DNA from: Enterocloster bolteae
Lineage (GTDB): Bacteria > Bacillota > Clostridia > Lachnospirales > Lachnospiraceae
Reading direction: 5' to 3'
DNA length: 64,000 bases
Assembly (NCBI RefSeq): GCF_002234575.2
Contig: NZ_CP022464.2
Span: 3,348,001-3,412,000, forward strand
Part shown: piece after piece, positions 41,220-50,099 of the stretch
Numbering within the stretch: position 1 is the first letter of the stretch
Layout: each line of letters begins with the position of its first letter
Notes under the pieces: generated by a model
Seen by the model: only the letters and a program-made list of their open reading frames with translations
Told to the model about the DNA's origin: nothing
The model's database searches: none
Position numbers and translations under genes: made by a program

Positions 41220-42005
41220 CTAGCCCGAGGGCCGGAGATAATACCGCCCGTAACCTTGTCCTGCCTCATATATCACGCTGCAGTCTCCCACAGATGTAAT
41301 TGCGGCTCTGGATATGTTCCAGCTATTGTCCCCCTGCCAGCTGCTGTATACAGCTTCCTCCAGCTGGTCGGGGGTGGAGCTGACAGTGGTCAGCATGGCC
41401 TTAAAGACTTCATAATCCAGCGCCTCTCCAAGGGATTGTGTCTCGCTGTTTCTGTCCAGTAGAATAAAGATATCCAGTCTGTAGCCTCCGGTTGTACTAT
41501 CCTTATAAAGGCCCATGTACCTTGCGTCATCCTTGGCAGACTTGACAGCTGACTTATACTCAATTGCCGTACTGTCAATCAACAGCTTCCTTTTCCCGCC
41601 GGAATCCGCACTTATCTTCCCTGCGGCTCCATTGAGGGCGGCTTGTGCGCCGCCCCATCCGTCTCCCAGGCTGATGCTGTTCTGGAATCCGGCCGGCAGA
41701 GGGAATTCCTGCCCCAGAAGCTCCCTCTTTGCCTCATACCAAGCCCCGTCTGCGTCTACCCTGAAACCATCCGGGGTTATCTCGTTCATGGCGCAGTGGC
41801 CGTCCTCATAGAGGTAGTAATGTTTTCCCCCCACCTCAATCCATCCGGTGCACATGGTTCCTCCTTCATCATAATAATACCAGCGTCCATCCTGCTCCTG
41901 CCGCCAATCCCCGGAAGTTCCCGGCGCAGCCATGGAAGTGACTGCGGCGGCGGCCGTCAGCAGCACTGTAAGGCAGAAACCTGCCGTCAACTTTCCTGCT
42001 TTCAT
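41220..42005 (-). CDS. Secreted protein with cell-wall (choline-type) binding repeats
   Basis: 261 aa. Signal peptide to about residue 27 (SMAAP). Three tandem wall-binding repeats at about 30-90: WRQEQDGRWYYYDEGGTMC, TGWIEVGGKHYYLYEDGH, and DADGAWYEAK. These are typical of choline-binding or glucan-binding repeats. The C-terminal about 170 residues show no recognised domain but contain DDARYMGLYKDSTTGGYRLD-type strand segments. The RBS is AGAGGAGGTAATAGG. Probably anchored to the cell wall, linking the secretion machine with the surface. Confidence 0.8.
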   Translation of the reverse strand: MKAGKLTAGFCLTVLLTAAAAVTSMAAPGTSGDWRQEQDGRWYYYDEGGTMCTGWIEVGGKHYYLYEDGHCAMNEITPDGFRVDADGAWYEAKRELLGQEFPLPAGFQNSISLGDGWGGAQAALNGAAGKISADSGGKRKLLIDSTAIEYKSAVKSAKDDARYMGLYKDSTTGGYRLDIFILLDRNSETQSLGEALDYEVFKAMLTTVSSTPDQLEEAVYSSWQGDNSWNISRAAITSVGDCSVIYEAGQGYGRYYLRPSG

Positions 42006-42044
42006 CCTATTACCTCCTCTGATGGTTATTGCCCGCTCCAGTTC

Positions 42045-45011
42045 CTACTTGGCCGGCTTTTTATTATCCTGACGGTGGCTGCCTATGCCGCTCTCCTTCT
42101 GGAAGGACCGGCTGCTTTCTTTGTGGAAGGGGCTTAAATCATGCCTTTCCCAGGAGCTCTGGGGTTTTGCAGCTGCCCCGGCTGCCTTGGCTTCCTTCTC
42201 TGAAAGTTCAAGCTCCACGAAAGTCACTTCTGTTTTGCCTTTGGCCCCGCCGGATTTCTCCGGCCCGGCCTTCTCCGCCTCAGCCTTCTCCGGCCCGCTC
42301 TTTTCCTTCTCAGCCTTCTCCGCCCCGGCCTTCTCCGCCTCAGCCTTCTCTGCCCCGGCCTTCTCCGCCCCGGCCTTCTCCGGCCCGCTCTTCTCTGCCT
42401 CAGCCTTCATATTCTTCACCGGCTCTTTTTTTACAAGCTCTTTCAGGTCATCCATCAGAAGCTGGCGCATTTCCCACTGGGCGCTGAAGCTCTCCGCATA
42501 CTCCACGCCTTTAACTGCCGCCTTGGCACAGGCAGGATCTGTCTTTAACGCCTCCTCATAAGCAATACTGATTCCGATTCCCTTGGCATTGCTGCCTGCC
42601 AGTGAAACGGTTCCTGCCTTGGCTCCCGCTATGGCTTCCATGGCGGTGCGTCCTTCTGCCAATGTCTGCTTGGCCTTGTCACTCAGGCCGCTGGTATCAA
42701 TGGGTATACTATCCATATAACGGAGCGTCATAGCGGCCTGCTCCTTAGCCCAGTACGGCTTTGTCTCATCAATGGTAGACAGATCCTGAGCCCTGAAATT
42801 CTTAACCATTTCCCTCCGGTCCAAATACTGTATCTCCGGGCCGTATTTTGCGTCCAGCTCGCCAATCCGCGCCAGAGCCTCCTCTTTTGTGGCAGGAGGA
42901 ATATAATCCGGGTGCAGCAGTTCCGCCTGATTGAACTTTTTAATCTGAGGCGTGCGGTCTTCCCCGTTCATCTCCTTAAGCTGGTTCAGCCTTGCCTCCT
43001 CCATGGCCCGCTCCTGCAGCAGTTCCTGGGGAACTGGTGTGAGCCCTTCCTCCAGAACCTGAAGCCTCTTTTCCTTTTCCTGAATCTGTTCCGGAGACAT
43101 TTCACCGCAGGGATGGCTGTTCAGCGTATCTTCACATTGTTCCAGATGTGCCTGAGCCCCCTTCTTAAACTCCTCCAGGGTGTCCCCAATCACTTTCTCC
43201 CTTTCCTCAGGTGTTTTCGCATCTAAAAGCCTGTTCACTGCCTCCAGCCTGTATTCATTCTTCTTCTGCCCCTGATCCAAAGAGGCGTTAAGCCTGTCCC
43301 TTCGGGCTTCCAGCTTCTCCTGGCTTAAATCCCTGGCAGTACGTATTTCATCAAGTTTGTAATACCCCGGCAAAAAGTCATTGTCGTAAGAATTTCCAAG
43401 TTTTTCCTTCTGCTCCGGCCCATAATCCGGTATAATCGGATCCATGACTTCCCGTATATCTACCTCCAGCAAATTGCCGTTATCCATAACAGCCTTCGTG
43501 GTGTCCAGCTTGCTTTTTGCCTTGTTAAATCTTTCCCGGGCTCCCTCATATACCTTTCTTCGCTCCAGTTCCCGGCTTATATTCCCGATCTCTTCATAGC
43601 TGGAAAAATTCTGTTTTTCAATGTCCCCAATCCTGCCTTCGATTCCCCGCAGCTTTTCCTCCTGTCTCTGTATCTGGGGCGTTACCGGTTTGGGGGACAT
43701 CCCCAGATTCTCCATGAGATATTGTTTGGACTCTCTGGCCTCCAGTCTGGAAGCAATGCTGTTTGTAATCAGTCCAGTGCGTTCCTCCATCTGCCTGTCT
43801 TCCCGGTTTTTCCTGTCAACATTATCTGCTTTTGTCCGTATCTTTCCGGGCCCCCAGTCAAACAGGCGCCTGAATCCGCTGTGCTCACTGCGCTTTTCCA
43901 TCTGGTCGTAGGCGTGAAGATCCGCCTCCAGCGTATGGGTGACAGCCTGCATCCTTCCCCTGGCTCCCAGCCCTAAGGTGACGGCGTCCACACGCTGTCC
44001 GTCCATAATGGCGCCCATGACCTCCGCCTTTATCATTTTGTTCTGTTCCCACTCCGAAAGATTGGCATATTTATTACCATAGCGCTCTCTGACTGACAGA
44101 CCGTCCACATGGATTAAATCCAGGGCGTCAACCCCCATCTCATTCATTGTGGTAGCCGGAAGCCCGGAGCGGTAAAGGGTTGCCAGGGATGTGTCAAATG
44201 CTGCCGCCGCATTGGTTTTCATCTGATTGGTCAGATTTCCCGCTGCCAGCTGCCTGGACAATCCATATATATTGCCGTTCTCCGGCCCCAGAGAGAAATT
44301 TAACCGGTTCTCCCCTGTACGTCCGCCCTGCAACCGGTCCATGGAATTTCTGTAAAGATTTACAGCAAGATCCGCCGCCACATATTCGCCGTCCCCGGCC
44401 ATCGGCGCCACGTTCCCCCGGTGCAGCCGCTCATTAAAGCCGTTGTTCCTCAACATATTGTCCGTATATGAAATTAAGCCGTTCATCATAGCCGTGCGCC
44501 TGGCCTCAAATTCCGCCCGCTTCCTTGAATCCGAACCGTACCGCTCCTGCGCATAACCGGGATTCTCCTTCAGCTTTACACTTAGTGCCTGCTCCCGGCG
44601 AAAGGCGCCTATAAGGCTCATAAAATCTTTTTCACTGCCGGTAAGCCCTCCCGGCTCCCTGGGGCCGGTGTCCGTGCCCTTGAGGCAGGACAGATCCAGG
44701 CTGGCGGGATTAAAGCTGTCATCCCTGTCATAGATATCATCCAGGCATTTTTTACGAAGCTGCGGATCTCCGCTGGTGTAGTCTCTAACGAAGTTGCGCA
44801 CATATTCCTTCTGCTCTTTCTCCGATTTCTCCGGAGACAGGTTCATCATCTCCACGAAATCCCGGTGATCCAGTTTTTCCTCACCCTTGTAGTTTTTGAA
44901 TTCCTCCACCGCGTAATCATTTATTCTGGTTCTTAACTCGCCCATCTGCGTCAGGGCCTGAATCAATTCAGGTGAAAACTGTACAATCTTAAATCCGTTG
45001 TTTGCTGCCAT
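42045..45011 (-). CDS. Very large helical protein of unknown function, 988 aa
   Basis: 988 aa from the ATG at 45009-45011, behind GAGAGGAGAGGAATAGAA; it starts 2 bp after the lipoprotein gene ends. No signal peptide and no membrane helix. The chain is long, charged and largely helical, with long coiled-coil-like stretches (about 430-650). Near the C-terminus (about 890-935) lies an Ala/Glu/Lys-rich repeat (EKAGAEKAEAEKSGPEK type), followed by a basic tail ending SHRQDNKKPAK. No known domain recognised. It could be a cytoplasmic scaffold or a secreted substrate of the apparatus; both are guesses. Confidence 0.75.
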   Translation of the reverse strand: MAANNGFKIVQFSPELIQALTQMGELRTRINDYAVEEFKNYKGEEKLDHRDFVEMMNLSPEKSEKEQKEYVRNFVRDYTSGDPQLRKKCLDDIYDRDDSFNPASLDLSCLKGTDTGPREPGGLTGSEKDFMSLIGAFRREQALSVKLKENPGYAQERYGSDSRKRAEFEARRTAMMNGLISYTDNMLRNNGFNERLHRGNVAPMAGDGEYVAADLAVNLYRNSMDRLQGGRTGENRLNFSLGPENGNIYGLSRQLAAGNLTNQMKTNAAAAFDTSLATLYRSGLPATTMNEMGVDALDLIHVDGLSVRERYGNKYANLSEWEQNKMIKAEVMGAIMDGQRVDAVTLGLGARGRMQAVTHTLEADLHAYDQMEKRSEHSGFRRLFDWGPGKIRTKADNVDRKNREDRQMEERTGLITNSIASRLEARESKQYLMENLGMSPKPVTPQIQRQEEKLRGIEGRIGDIEKQNFSSYEEIGNISRELERRKVYEGARERFNKAKSKLDTTKAVMDNGNLLEVDIREVMDPIIPDYGPEQKEKLGNSYDNDFLPGYYKLDEIRTARDLSQEKLEARRDRLNASLDQGQKKNEYRLEAVNRLLDAKTPEEREKVIGDTLEEFKKGAQAHLEQCEDTLNSHPCGEMSPEQIQEKEKRLQVLEEGLTPVPQELLQERAMEEARLNQLKEMNGEDRTPQIKKFNQAELLHPDYIPPATKEEALARIGELDAKYGPEIQYLDRREMVKNFRAQDLSTIDETKPYWAKEQAAMTLRYMDSIPIDTSGLSDKAKQTLAEGRTAMEAIAGAKAGTVSLAGSNAKGIGISIAYEEALKTDPACAKAAVKGVEYAESFSAQWEMRQLLMDDLKELVKKEPVKNMKAEAEKSGPEKAGAEKAGAEKAEAEKAGAEKAEKEKSGPEKAEAEKAGPEKSGGAKGKTEVTFVELELSEKEAKAAGAAAKPQSSWERHDLSPFHKESSRSFQKESGIGSHRQDNKKPAK

Positions 45012-45013
45012 TT

Positions 45014-47443
45014 CTATTCCTCTCCTCTCATTCTCTCTTGTGCATCCTTCCACATCCTGTCTCCCACAGCTCCTGTCTCGGTAATGGTCACATCCGGCAA
45101 GGTTTCCATTTCCTCCCTGGACGCGGAGCTGGTGGGGGGAATGGAATTCTCTTTTATATCCTGCTTTATTCTTTCCATATCCTGTGGAAGGGCAGGAAGA
45201 GTCACCCCTTCATCCAGGCTGGGCTCCCGAGCCTCGTTTTCCGGCGGAGCCTTCCTTTCAACAGGAATCTGATAACCGGCCGCCTGTTCCTTAAACTCCT
45301 TTAAACTGAGTTTATAAACCCGGGCCATTGCCATATCCATGTAATAGTAAACTGCATCTGTCCGCTGAAAGCCTATGCAGGTTATCTCATCCTCCCCGGT
45401 CTGCCATGCCTGATACAGAGTCCATTCAGACAGGTGATACCCTTTTCCGGTGGAAAGCTCCGTACTCATGCTGTACCTCTCCGTTTCAAAATAAAGCATC
45501 CCGTTATAGAAGCTGGTAAACAAAAGATTCTTTGAATCACCATTCTTTATCACCAGTATGTTATCCCTGCCGTACCGGTCAGGATTGGTATAGGCATTCT
45601 CTTTATCTATTTTGTAAGTGCTGTTCTTGTTAAATCCCTTCTCTTCCCTGTATTCTTTCCGCTTCTCCACCTCGCTCAGCAGTTCCTGATCGGCAGATGT
45701 CTGTCCATAACCGGAAGCATTTAAATCATCCGTTTTTATGGTTATGTATTTACCATCCCCTGCATATATGCTTATAATCTCCTTCTCCAGATTATGGGCC
45801 ATAGGATAGCTGTCTCCCGCCCGGCCGCCAAGGATGCAAAAGCTCAGATTTCCCTCATATTGCTCCCCCATCTGCATCTCCCACTGGGTAACTGCGGGAA
45901 AAAATACTGCCTCATTTGCGGTCTGGTCTTTGAAATAATCAATGCACAGGAGAATGGGGCCTATATTGATACCCATGGAATAATTTCCGCTCCTCCATAC
46001 AGGTCCGGCTGTCACTCCTATTCCGGCTTTATTATCCAGGACATAGAACTGCTCTACAGCCGCCCCCTCCGCAAAGAGGGCCTTTCTGCGGATAACCGCC
46101 TGGATTTCATCCTCAATTTCTATCTCCTCGCTCTCACCTTTACTGTTGGTCTTTGTAATCGTATACGTTCTTGTCTCTGTCTTTAAAATATCCGATCTCT
46201 GGCCCACTTTGCCCACCAGAGGGCAGTACCCCTCCCCGGGGCTTAAGAAAAAGAATTTCATAAGGTTCTGCCCTGTCTTCAGTTCCCACACATCCGTGAA
46301 GATGGATTCCTCATCCGGTATAGCAAAAAGTTCGGCATATCCCTCATTTTCCTTGCTGTCTGCAGTAGAAATCCCTTTCTTTCCTTCCACAAAATTCCTG
46401 AATTTCTGATTTTTCCACTCCATCAGCCGATACAGAAAGGCGGGCGCCCAGTCATAGCCTGTGGACACATAATAGGGACCCCATTTCACCGGATATTTCT
46501 TCAGGGCGTCCTTCCAGTCCTCCTCAGGATCCCGTTCGCTGTTCCCTGAGTCTGCTATGGCCTTCCACTCCAGAACCCGTTGATTCCAGTTTAAATCCTC
46601 CTGGAGAAGATATTCTGTATTGGGAAAGGTACCTGCTCCAATAGGAGAGTATGCATACTGCAGTATATACTCCTCCTCACCTATCTCCACCTCCCTGGTG
46701 TAATCACCTTTATAAAGAGTAATGGGAACATAAAAACAATAGCGCCCGTTTGTGGTGACATTTGTAATATCCTTGCTGAAATAAGACGGATTCGTTCCCC
46801 CAACGCCAAAGATTGAATCTATGAGATAAAGAAAATCCTCCCCCTCATCCTCCGAGGTCCGGGAAAAAACAACCTTTCCCTCCCCGTCAAGAATGAATAA
46901 ATTTCCGCCATCATACAGGCTGATTCTGAGCCGTCCCAGTTTATCCGCGGCGAGATGGCCGTAGAAGCTGTATTGTGAGTCTGTATCCGTCCCCGCTGCT
47001 CCGGGATCTACCTTGTTCTCATAGAGGGACTTGTATCTTTCTGTTTCATATTCGTATGAGGCCAGCGCATGTACCTCCTGCCCTGTGTTTATCTCTTTTG
47101 TGACATAATAATAATAAAATCTCCCCTCCAGCAGTCCCAGGACCTGAAACACTTTTATATCGGTATGGCTCAGTGAATGGTTTTCTGGGAAAAAAAATGC
47201 TCTTGGACCCGTAAGCTCCTGAAACCGCTGCTCCAGATACACAGACGCCTGCTCCCCCACTTCCTTTTCCACATCCGGCAGGCTGGCCGGCGTGCCGGTT
47301 GTCTCCACCGGCCTCTGGGGAGGGCTGGCGCTCTCAGGCACCAGCGTTTCCATGTAGAGATTCACTGATTGGTTTTTACACCCTGTGAAAAAAAGACTAA
47401 GGCCGGTAAGGATGGCCAGGCAATTCCTTAATTTTCTTTTCAT
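45014..47443 (-). CDS. Large lipoprotein of the secretion operon, 809 aa
   Basis: 809 aa from the ATG at 47441-47443, preceded by AGGAGGTGCGCTTT; an in-frame ATG further out has no site. The signal ends in lipobox FFTGC (about residues 18-22), so it should be an outer-face membrane lipoprotein. The body is rich in beta strands and aromatic residues (YYYYVTKEINTGQEV, YGHLAADKLGRLRISLYDG), which could form a propeller or similar fold. The final about 90 residues are polar and Pro/Glu-rich. No family recognised. It lies between the VirB2-like gene and the 988-aa gene. Confidence 0.75.
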   Translation of the reverse strand: MKRKLRNCLAILTGLSLFFTGCKNQSVNLYMETLVPESASPPQRPVETTGTPASLPDVEKEVGEQASVYLEQRFQELTGPRAFFFPENHSLSHTDIKVFQVLGLLEGRFYYYYVTKEINTGQEVHALASYEYETERYKSLYENKVDPGAAGTDTDSQYSFYGHLAADKLGRLRISLYDGGNLFILDGEGKVVFSRTSEDEGEDFLYLIDSIFGVGGTNPSYFSKDITNVTTNGRYCFYVPITLYKGDYTREVEIGEEEYILQYAYSPIGAGTFPNTEYLLQEDLNWNQRVLEWKAIADSGNSERDPEEDWKDALKKYPVKWGPYYVSTGYDWAPAFLYRLMEWKNQKFRNFVEGKKGISTADSKENEGYAELFAIPDEESIFTDVWELKTGQNLMKFFFLSPGEGYCPLVGKVGQRSDILKTETRTYTITKTNSKGESEEIEIEDEIQAVIRRKALFAEGAAVEQFYVLDNKAGIGVTAGPVWRSGNYSMGINIGPILLCIDYFKDQTANEAVFFPAVTQWEMQMGEQYEGNLSFCILGGRAGDSYPMAHNLEKEIISIYAGDGKYITIKTDDLNASGYGQTSADQELLSEVEKRKEYREEKGFNKNSTYKIDKENAYTNPDRYGRDNILVIKNGDSKNLLFTSFYNGMLYFETERYSMSTELSTGKGYHLSEWTLYQAWQTGEDEITCIGFQRTDAVYYYMDMAMARVYKLSLKEFKEQAAGYQIPVERKAPPENEAREPSLDEGVTLPALPQDMERIKQDIKENSIPPTSSASREEMETLPDVTITETGAVGDRMWKDAQERMRGEE

Positions 47444-47494
47444 AAAGCGCACCTCCTCCCAACTGCTTCCCTTGTGTGTCCTGTCCCGCATGGG

Positions 47495-47524
47495 CGGTAC
47501 TGCGCCTTATAAGGCGCAGCACCG
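47495..47524 (-). promoter_or_regulatory. Stable intercistronic hairpin behind the VirB2-like gene
   Basis: A perfect 20-bp palindrome CTGCGCCTTATAAGGCGCAG (47500-47519) extended by CGGT/ACCG (47495-47498, 47521-47524) with one mismatch. It lies 20 bp past the stop of the VirB2-like gene. No T-run follows on the minus strand, so read-through is expected. Such a hairpin could stabilise the mRNA of an abundant pilin-like subunit. Confidence 0.7.
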
Positions 47525-47543
47525 TTTTCCCGTTATCTGCGAA

Positions 47544-47864
47544 CTATGGAGTTACATTACTCATGGCGCTGTTCATCCAGTTAGACATAGCATCCATACC
47601 AATCTTCAATACCACAATGAGTACAAATATCAGCACAAACCCTATAATTGCGTTTTTCAGGCTGTTCTTGGCCTTTTCCCTGTCCTGGGGCTCCTCGGCC
47701 TTTGCCAGCTTTGCTCCAAGAAAAATGCAATAAATCGCTCCCAGCGCCCCTACGATTCCAAGGGCGGGAGTAAGAGCCATGTTAAGCAGTTCAACTACGG
47801 GTTTGGATACCTGCTCAAAAGGGTTTCCTCCTGTTGAATTTAATAACATTACCGGTACATTCAT
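47544..47864 (-). CDS. VirB2/TrbC-like two-helix membrane protein, 106 aa
   Basis: 106 aa. Ribosome site AGGAGGATATGAT. Two hydrophobic helices: about residues 27-52 (LNMALTPALGIVGALGAIYCIFLGAKLA) and 66-92 (AIIGFVLIFVLIVVLKIGMDAM), joined by a short charged loop (KAEEPQDREKAKN). This layout matches TrbC/VirB2 pilin-like subunits of type IV secretion systems. No leader-peptidase signal is obvious. Its position beside VirB4/VirB6-type genes supports the call; sequence likeness alone would be weak. Confidence 0.6.
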   Translation of the reverse strand: MNVPVMLLNSTGGNPFEQVSKPVVELLNMALTPALGIVGALGAIYCIFLGAKLAKAEEPQDREKAKNSLKNAIIGFVLIFVLIVVLKIGMDAMSNWMNSAMSNVTP

Positions 47865-47914
47865 ATCATATCCTCCTGCATATTTTTTTCATTCCATCCA
47901 TTAAAATGGATCTA

Positions 47915-49033
47915 TTATAAAAACCTGGGGTGCCTGCGCTGATAGAAAAACCATCCGGCTGCAGCTCCCACCCCTAAAATGGTTATTATAATTGTCTTTG
48001 GCGAGGGCGGCCGGAGCCGCTCTGCAATTCTTATCTGGTAATACCGTTCATTTCCCGCCCTGTCCCAGAGACGGAACTGGTAAAGTCCGGCCAGCTCCAG
48101 CCGTTTTATGGGGATGGGCGCCATCCTTCCGTTATAATACATTTCCAGAGATGTCATGTCCTCTGTAAGCTCCAGGAAGACCGTATCCTTCATCTCCTTT
48201 TTGTCCGGAACAGGAGAAATTGTAAAAAGGGGCGCCTGGGTATCCCGTTTAAAGGAAATGTCATAGAAGAGCCCTCCGTTTTCCTGGGCGAATCTCACCT
48301 TATAGCGCCCATCCCCATGCAGAAAATGCCATCGGGGATTATCGGGTAAAATACCCCTTCCGTCCAGTTCCATCTTCTCTATGGCAAAGCCCTCCGGGGC
48401 CTTCAGCAGATTCAGCAAAGACACCTCCCGGGGCAGGATGGTAAACCGGAAGTTTACCTCCAAAAGTCTGCTTCCTCCCTCTGAAGAAGTGGGTAGAATC
48501 ACCATCCGGATGTGGTACTTCCCAGGCTGGCTGTAGATACCATCCCTGGAAGTTTCGATGCCGGAGCCATTACGCAGGACAGTGAGGATGGCATTCTCCA
48601 CAGGCTTAAATGTCACCGGATCCGTTACAGTCATTCCCTGGGGCACACTGGCGGAAAACCGGCTGCCATCGGGCAACGTATAATCCAGGAGCCCTTCTGT
48701 CTTTGACACAAGGAAGTTCATGGGCGGATCCACTACCTTCTCCATCCCTGCTGCTTCCTCAGGCAGTAAGGTAGGGACTTCCATTCCCAGAGCCTCCAGC
48801 AGCCGTTCCAGTTCCTGACTGCCTTCTCCGTAGGGACTTTCCGGTTCTCCTTCCACCTGGTAGGAAAACATGCTCTCCTGCGCCTCTTTGTCCAGTTCTC
48901 TAGCCTCACCGCCGGCGCCGTATCCCTGGTCTGTCTGACCGGCAAAAGATCTGTCCGCCGAGCCCCACAGCGTCAGGCCGGCGGCCAGCAGAGCCATGGC
49001 GGCCAAAAGGAGCGGACTTCTGATTCGTTTCAT
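47915..49033 (-). CDS. C-terminally membrane-anchored surface protein, 372 aa
   Basis: 372 aa from the ATG at 49031-49033, behind GGGGTGATAGG; the longer open frame upstream overlaps the 97-aa gene. Signal peptide to about residue 31. The extracellular part contains beta-rich domains with a C-terminal Ig-like strand set (LYQFRLWDRAGNERYYQIRI), a membrane helix TIIITILGVGAAAGWFFYQ (about 345-363), then a short basic tail (RRHPRFL). It is a paralogue in layout and in the DRAGN signature of the 570-aa protein (56756-58468). Probably a sheath or adhesin subunit. Confidence 0.75.
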   Translation of the reverse strand: MKRIRSPLLLAAMALLAAGLTLWGSADRSFAGQTDQGYGAGGEARELDKEAQESMFSYQVEGEPESPYGEGSQELERLLEALGMEVPTLLPEEAAGMEKVVDPPMNFLVSKTEGLLDYTLPDGSRFSASVPQGMTVTDPVTFKPVENAILTVLRNGSGIETSRDGIYSQPGKYHIRMVILPTSSEGGSRLLEVNFRFTILPREVSLLNLLKAPEGFAIEKMELDGRGILPDNPRWHFLHGDGRYKVRFAQENGGLFYDISFKRDTQAPLFTISPVPDKKEMKDTVFLELTEDMTSLEMYYNGRMAPIPIKRLELAGLYQFRLWDRAGNERYYQIRIAERLRPPSPKTIIITILGVGAAAGWFFYQRRHPRFL

Positions 49034-49037
49034 CCTA

Positions 49038-49331
49038 TCACCCCCCTTTGGGGCCAATGGACGGGCTGGGGGAAGGCTTTGACACCTCCCTTTTCCTCCC
49101 GGGAGACATATCCCGGCTTCCCGCTTCCCTTCTGCGGGAAGCAGAAGCCTCCTCCCTCTCCAGCTGTTCAAAGGTAACAGGTTTTCTGTGCTGTCCCTCC
49201 GCCATGGCGCCCCTTTTTATTTCACCTGTATCATGAAGCCTTCCTGCTGCAAAATCCTCCTTCTGCTGCCGCAGCTCCTCCAATTCAATCTCCCATTTGA
49301 CCCTGTTCTTGGGGCTGTCAAAATATGCCAT
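49038..49331 (-). CDS. Small charged protein, 97 aa
   Basis: 97 aa from the ATG at 49329-49331, behind GGAGGAAAAA; the ATG 12 bases upstream directly precedes that site and is less likely. The N-terminus AYFDSPKNRVKWEIELEELR resembles short proteins in conjugative-type clusters of Firmicutes (from memory, not verified). The C-terminus is basic and Pro/Ser-rich (KPSPSPSIGPKGG). Soluble, probably cytoplasmic. Gap to the next gene 4 bp. Confidence 0.65.
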   Translation of the reverse strand: MAYFDSPKNRVKWEIELEELRQQKEDFAAGRLHDTGEIKRGAMAEGQHRKPVTFEQLEREEASASRRREAGSRDMSPGRKREVSKPSPSPSIGPKGG

Positions 49332-49342
49332 TTTTTCCTCCA

Positions 49343-50059
49343 TTACTCCGTCAGCTTATCAGTAATGCCCTGGTTCGCAAGTCCCAGAAGCCGGTACTGC
49401 AGCTCACCCGTATAAAAGGTATAGGTTTCCGGCCAAAGGCCGGGCAGTTCCTGAATCTGGATGCCTTCTGCCGCCATAAACTCCCTGGCTTCCGTCTCGC
49501 CGCACACATAAGCTGTGATGTCCCCCTTCGCAAGCCCGCTGACGGCATCCCCTGTCTCCACCTCCTTAAGCTCAATTCCGCTTAAGGTATTAAGCTGCCG
49601 CAGCACCGCAGGCCCCGTGTTTACGGAATAACCCACAATGCCGTCTGCCAGCGCTCCCCAGGAGTCCAGAACCGTGCCGTCTGCCACTGCCAGATAAGAG
49701 GCCCTTCGTCCATAAGCCAGGGAATATCCTTCGTCCTGACGTCCGGGAAGCACAGGGACTCCCACCGCCACGTGGGCCCTTCCCTGTTTCACTGCCGGGA
49801 CAAGATCCTGCTCTTTTACCCGCTCAATCCGGAGGGTGACACCTATATCTGAGGCCATTTCCTCCAGAACCTGCTGCTCCAGCTCCCTGGCATACGCCTG
49901 ATCCCAGGCAGACCGCTCCCCTTCCTCAGGCACGGCTGCCACAAGTCTTCCCTGGGCTTTAATCTCATCCACCCTGTCTTTATCCCCGCAGCCGGAAAGG
50001 CCCGGGAGTATCCACAGGAGAACCGCGGCAACGGTTATTTTCCTCACTATGCCCTTCAT
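49343..50059 (-). CDS. Lipoprotein with solute-binding-protein family 3-like fold, 238 aa
   Basis: 238 aa from the ATG at 50057-50059; upstream codons overlap the VirB4 frame and lack sense. The SD match is weak (GAGGAAAGG, 17 bases upstream), so expression may depend on VirB4 translation. Lipobox LSGC at about residues 21-24. The body has SBP_bac_3-like features (VDEIKAQGRLVAAVPEE, YSLAYGRRASYLAVADGTV, GYSVNTGPAVLRQL, YVCGETEAREFM). No transporter genes accompany it, so it probably senses or binds a ligand for the machine. Confidence 0.7.
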   Translation of the reverse strand: MKGIVRKITVAAVLLWILPGLSGCGDKDRVDEIKAQGRLVAAVPEEGERSAWDQAYARELEQQVLEEMASDIGVTLRIERVKEQDLVPAVKQGRAHVAVGVPVLPGRQDEGYSLAYGRRASYLAVADGTVLDSWGALADGIVGYSVNTGPAVLRQLNTLSGIELKEVETGDAVSGLAKGDITAYVCGETEAREFMAAEGIQIQELPGLWPETYTFYTGELQYRLLGLANQGITDKLTE

Positions 50060-50099
50060 AAAAGCTGCAATCCTTTCCTCATAGCTGTAATCTTCCCGC

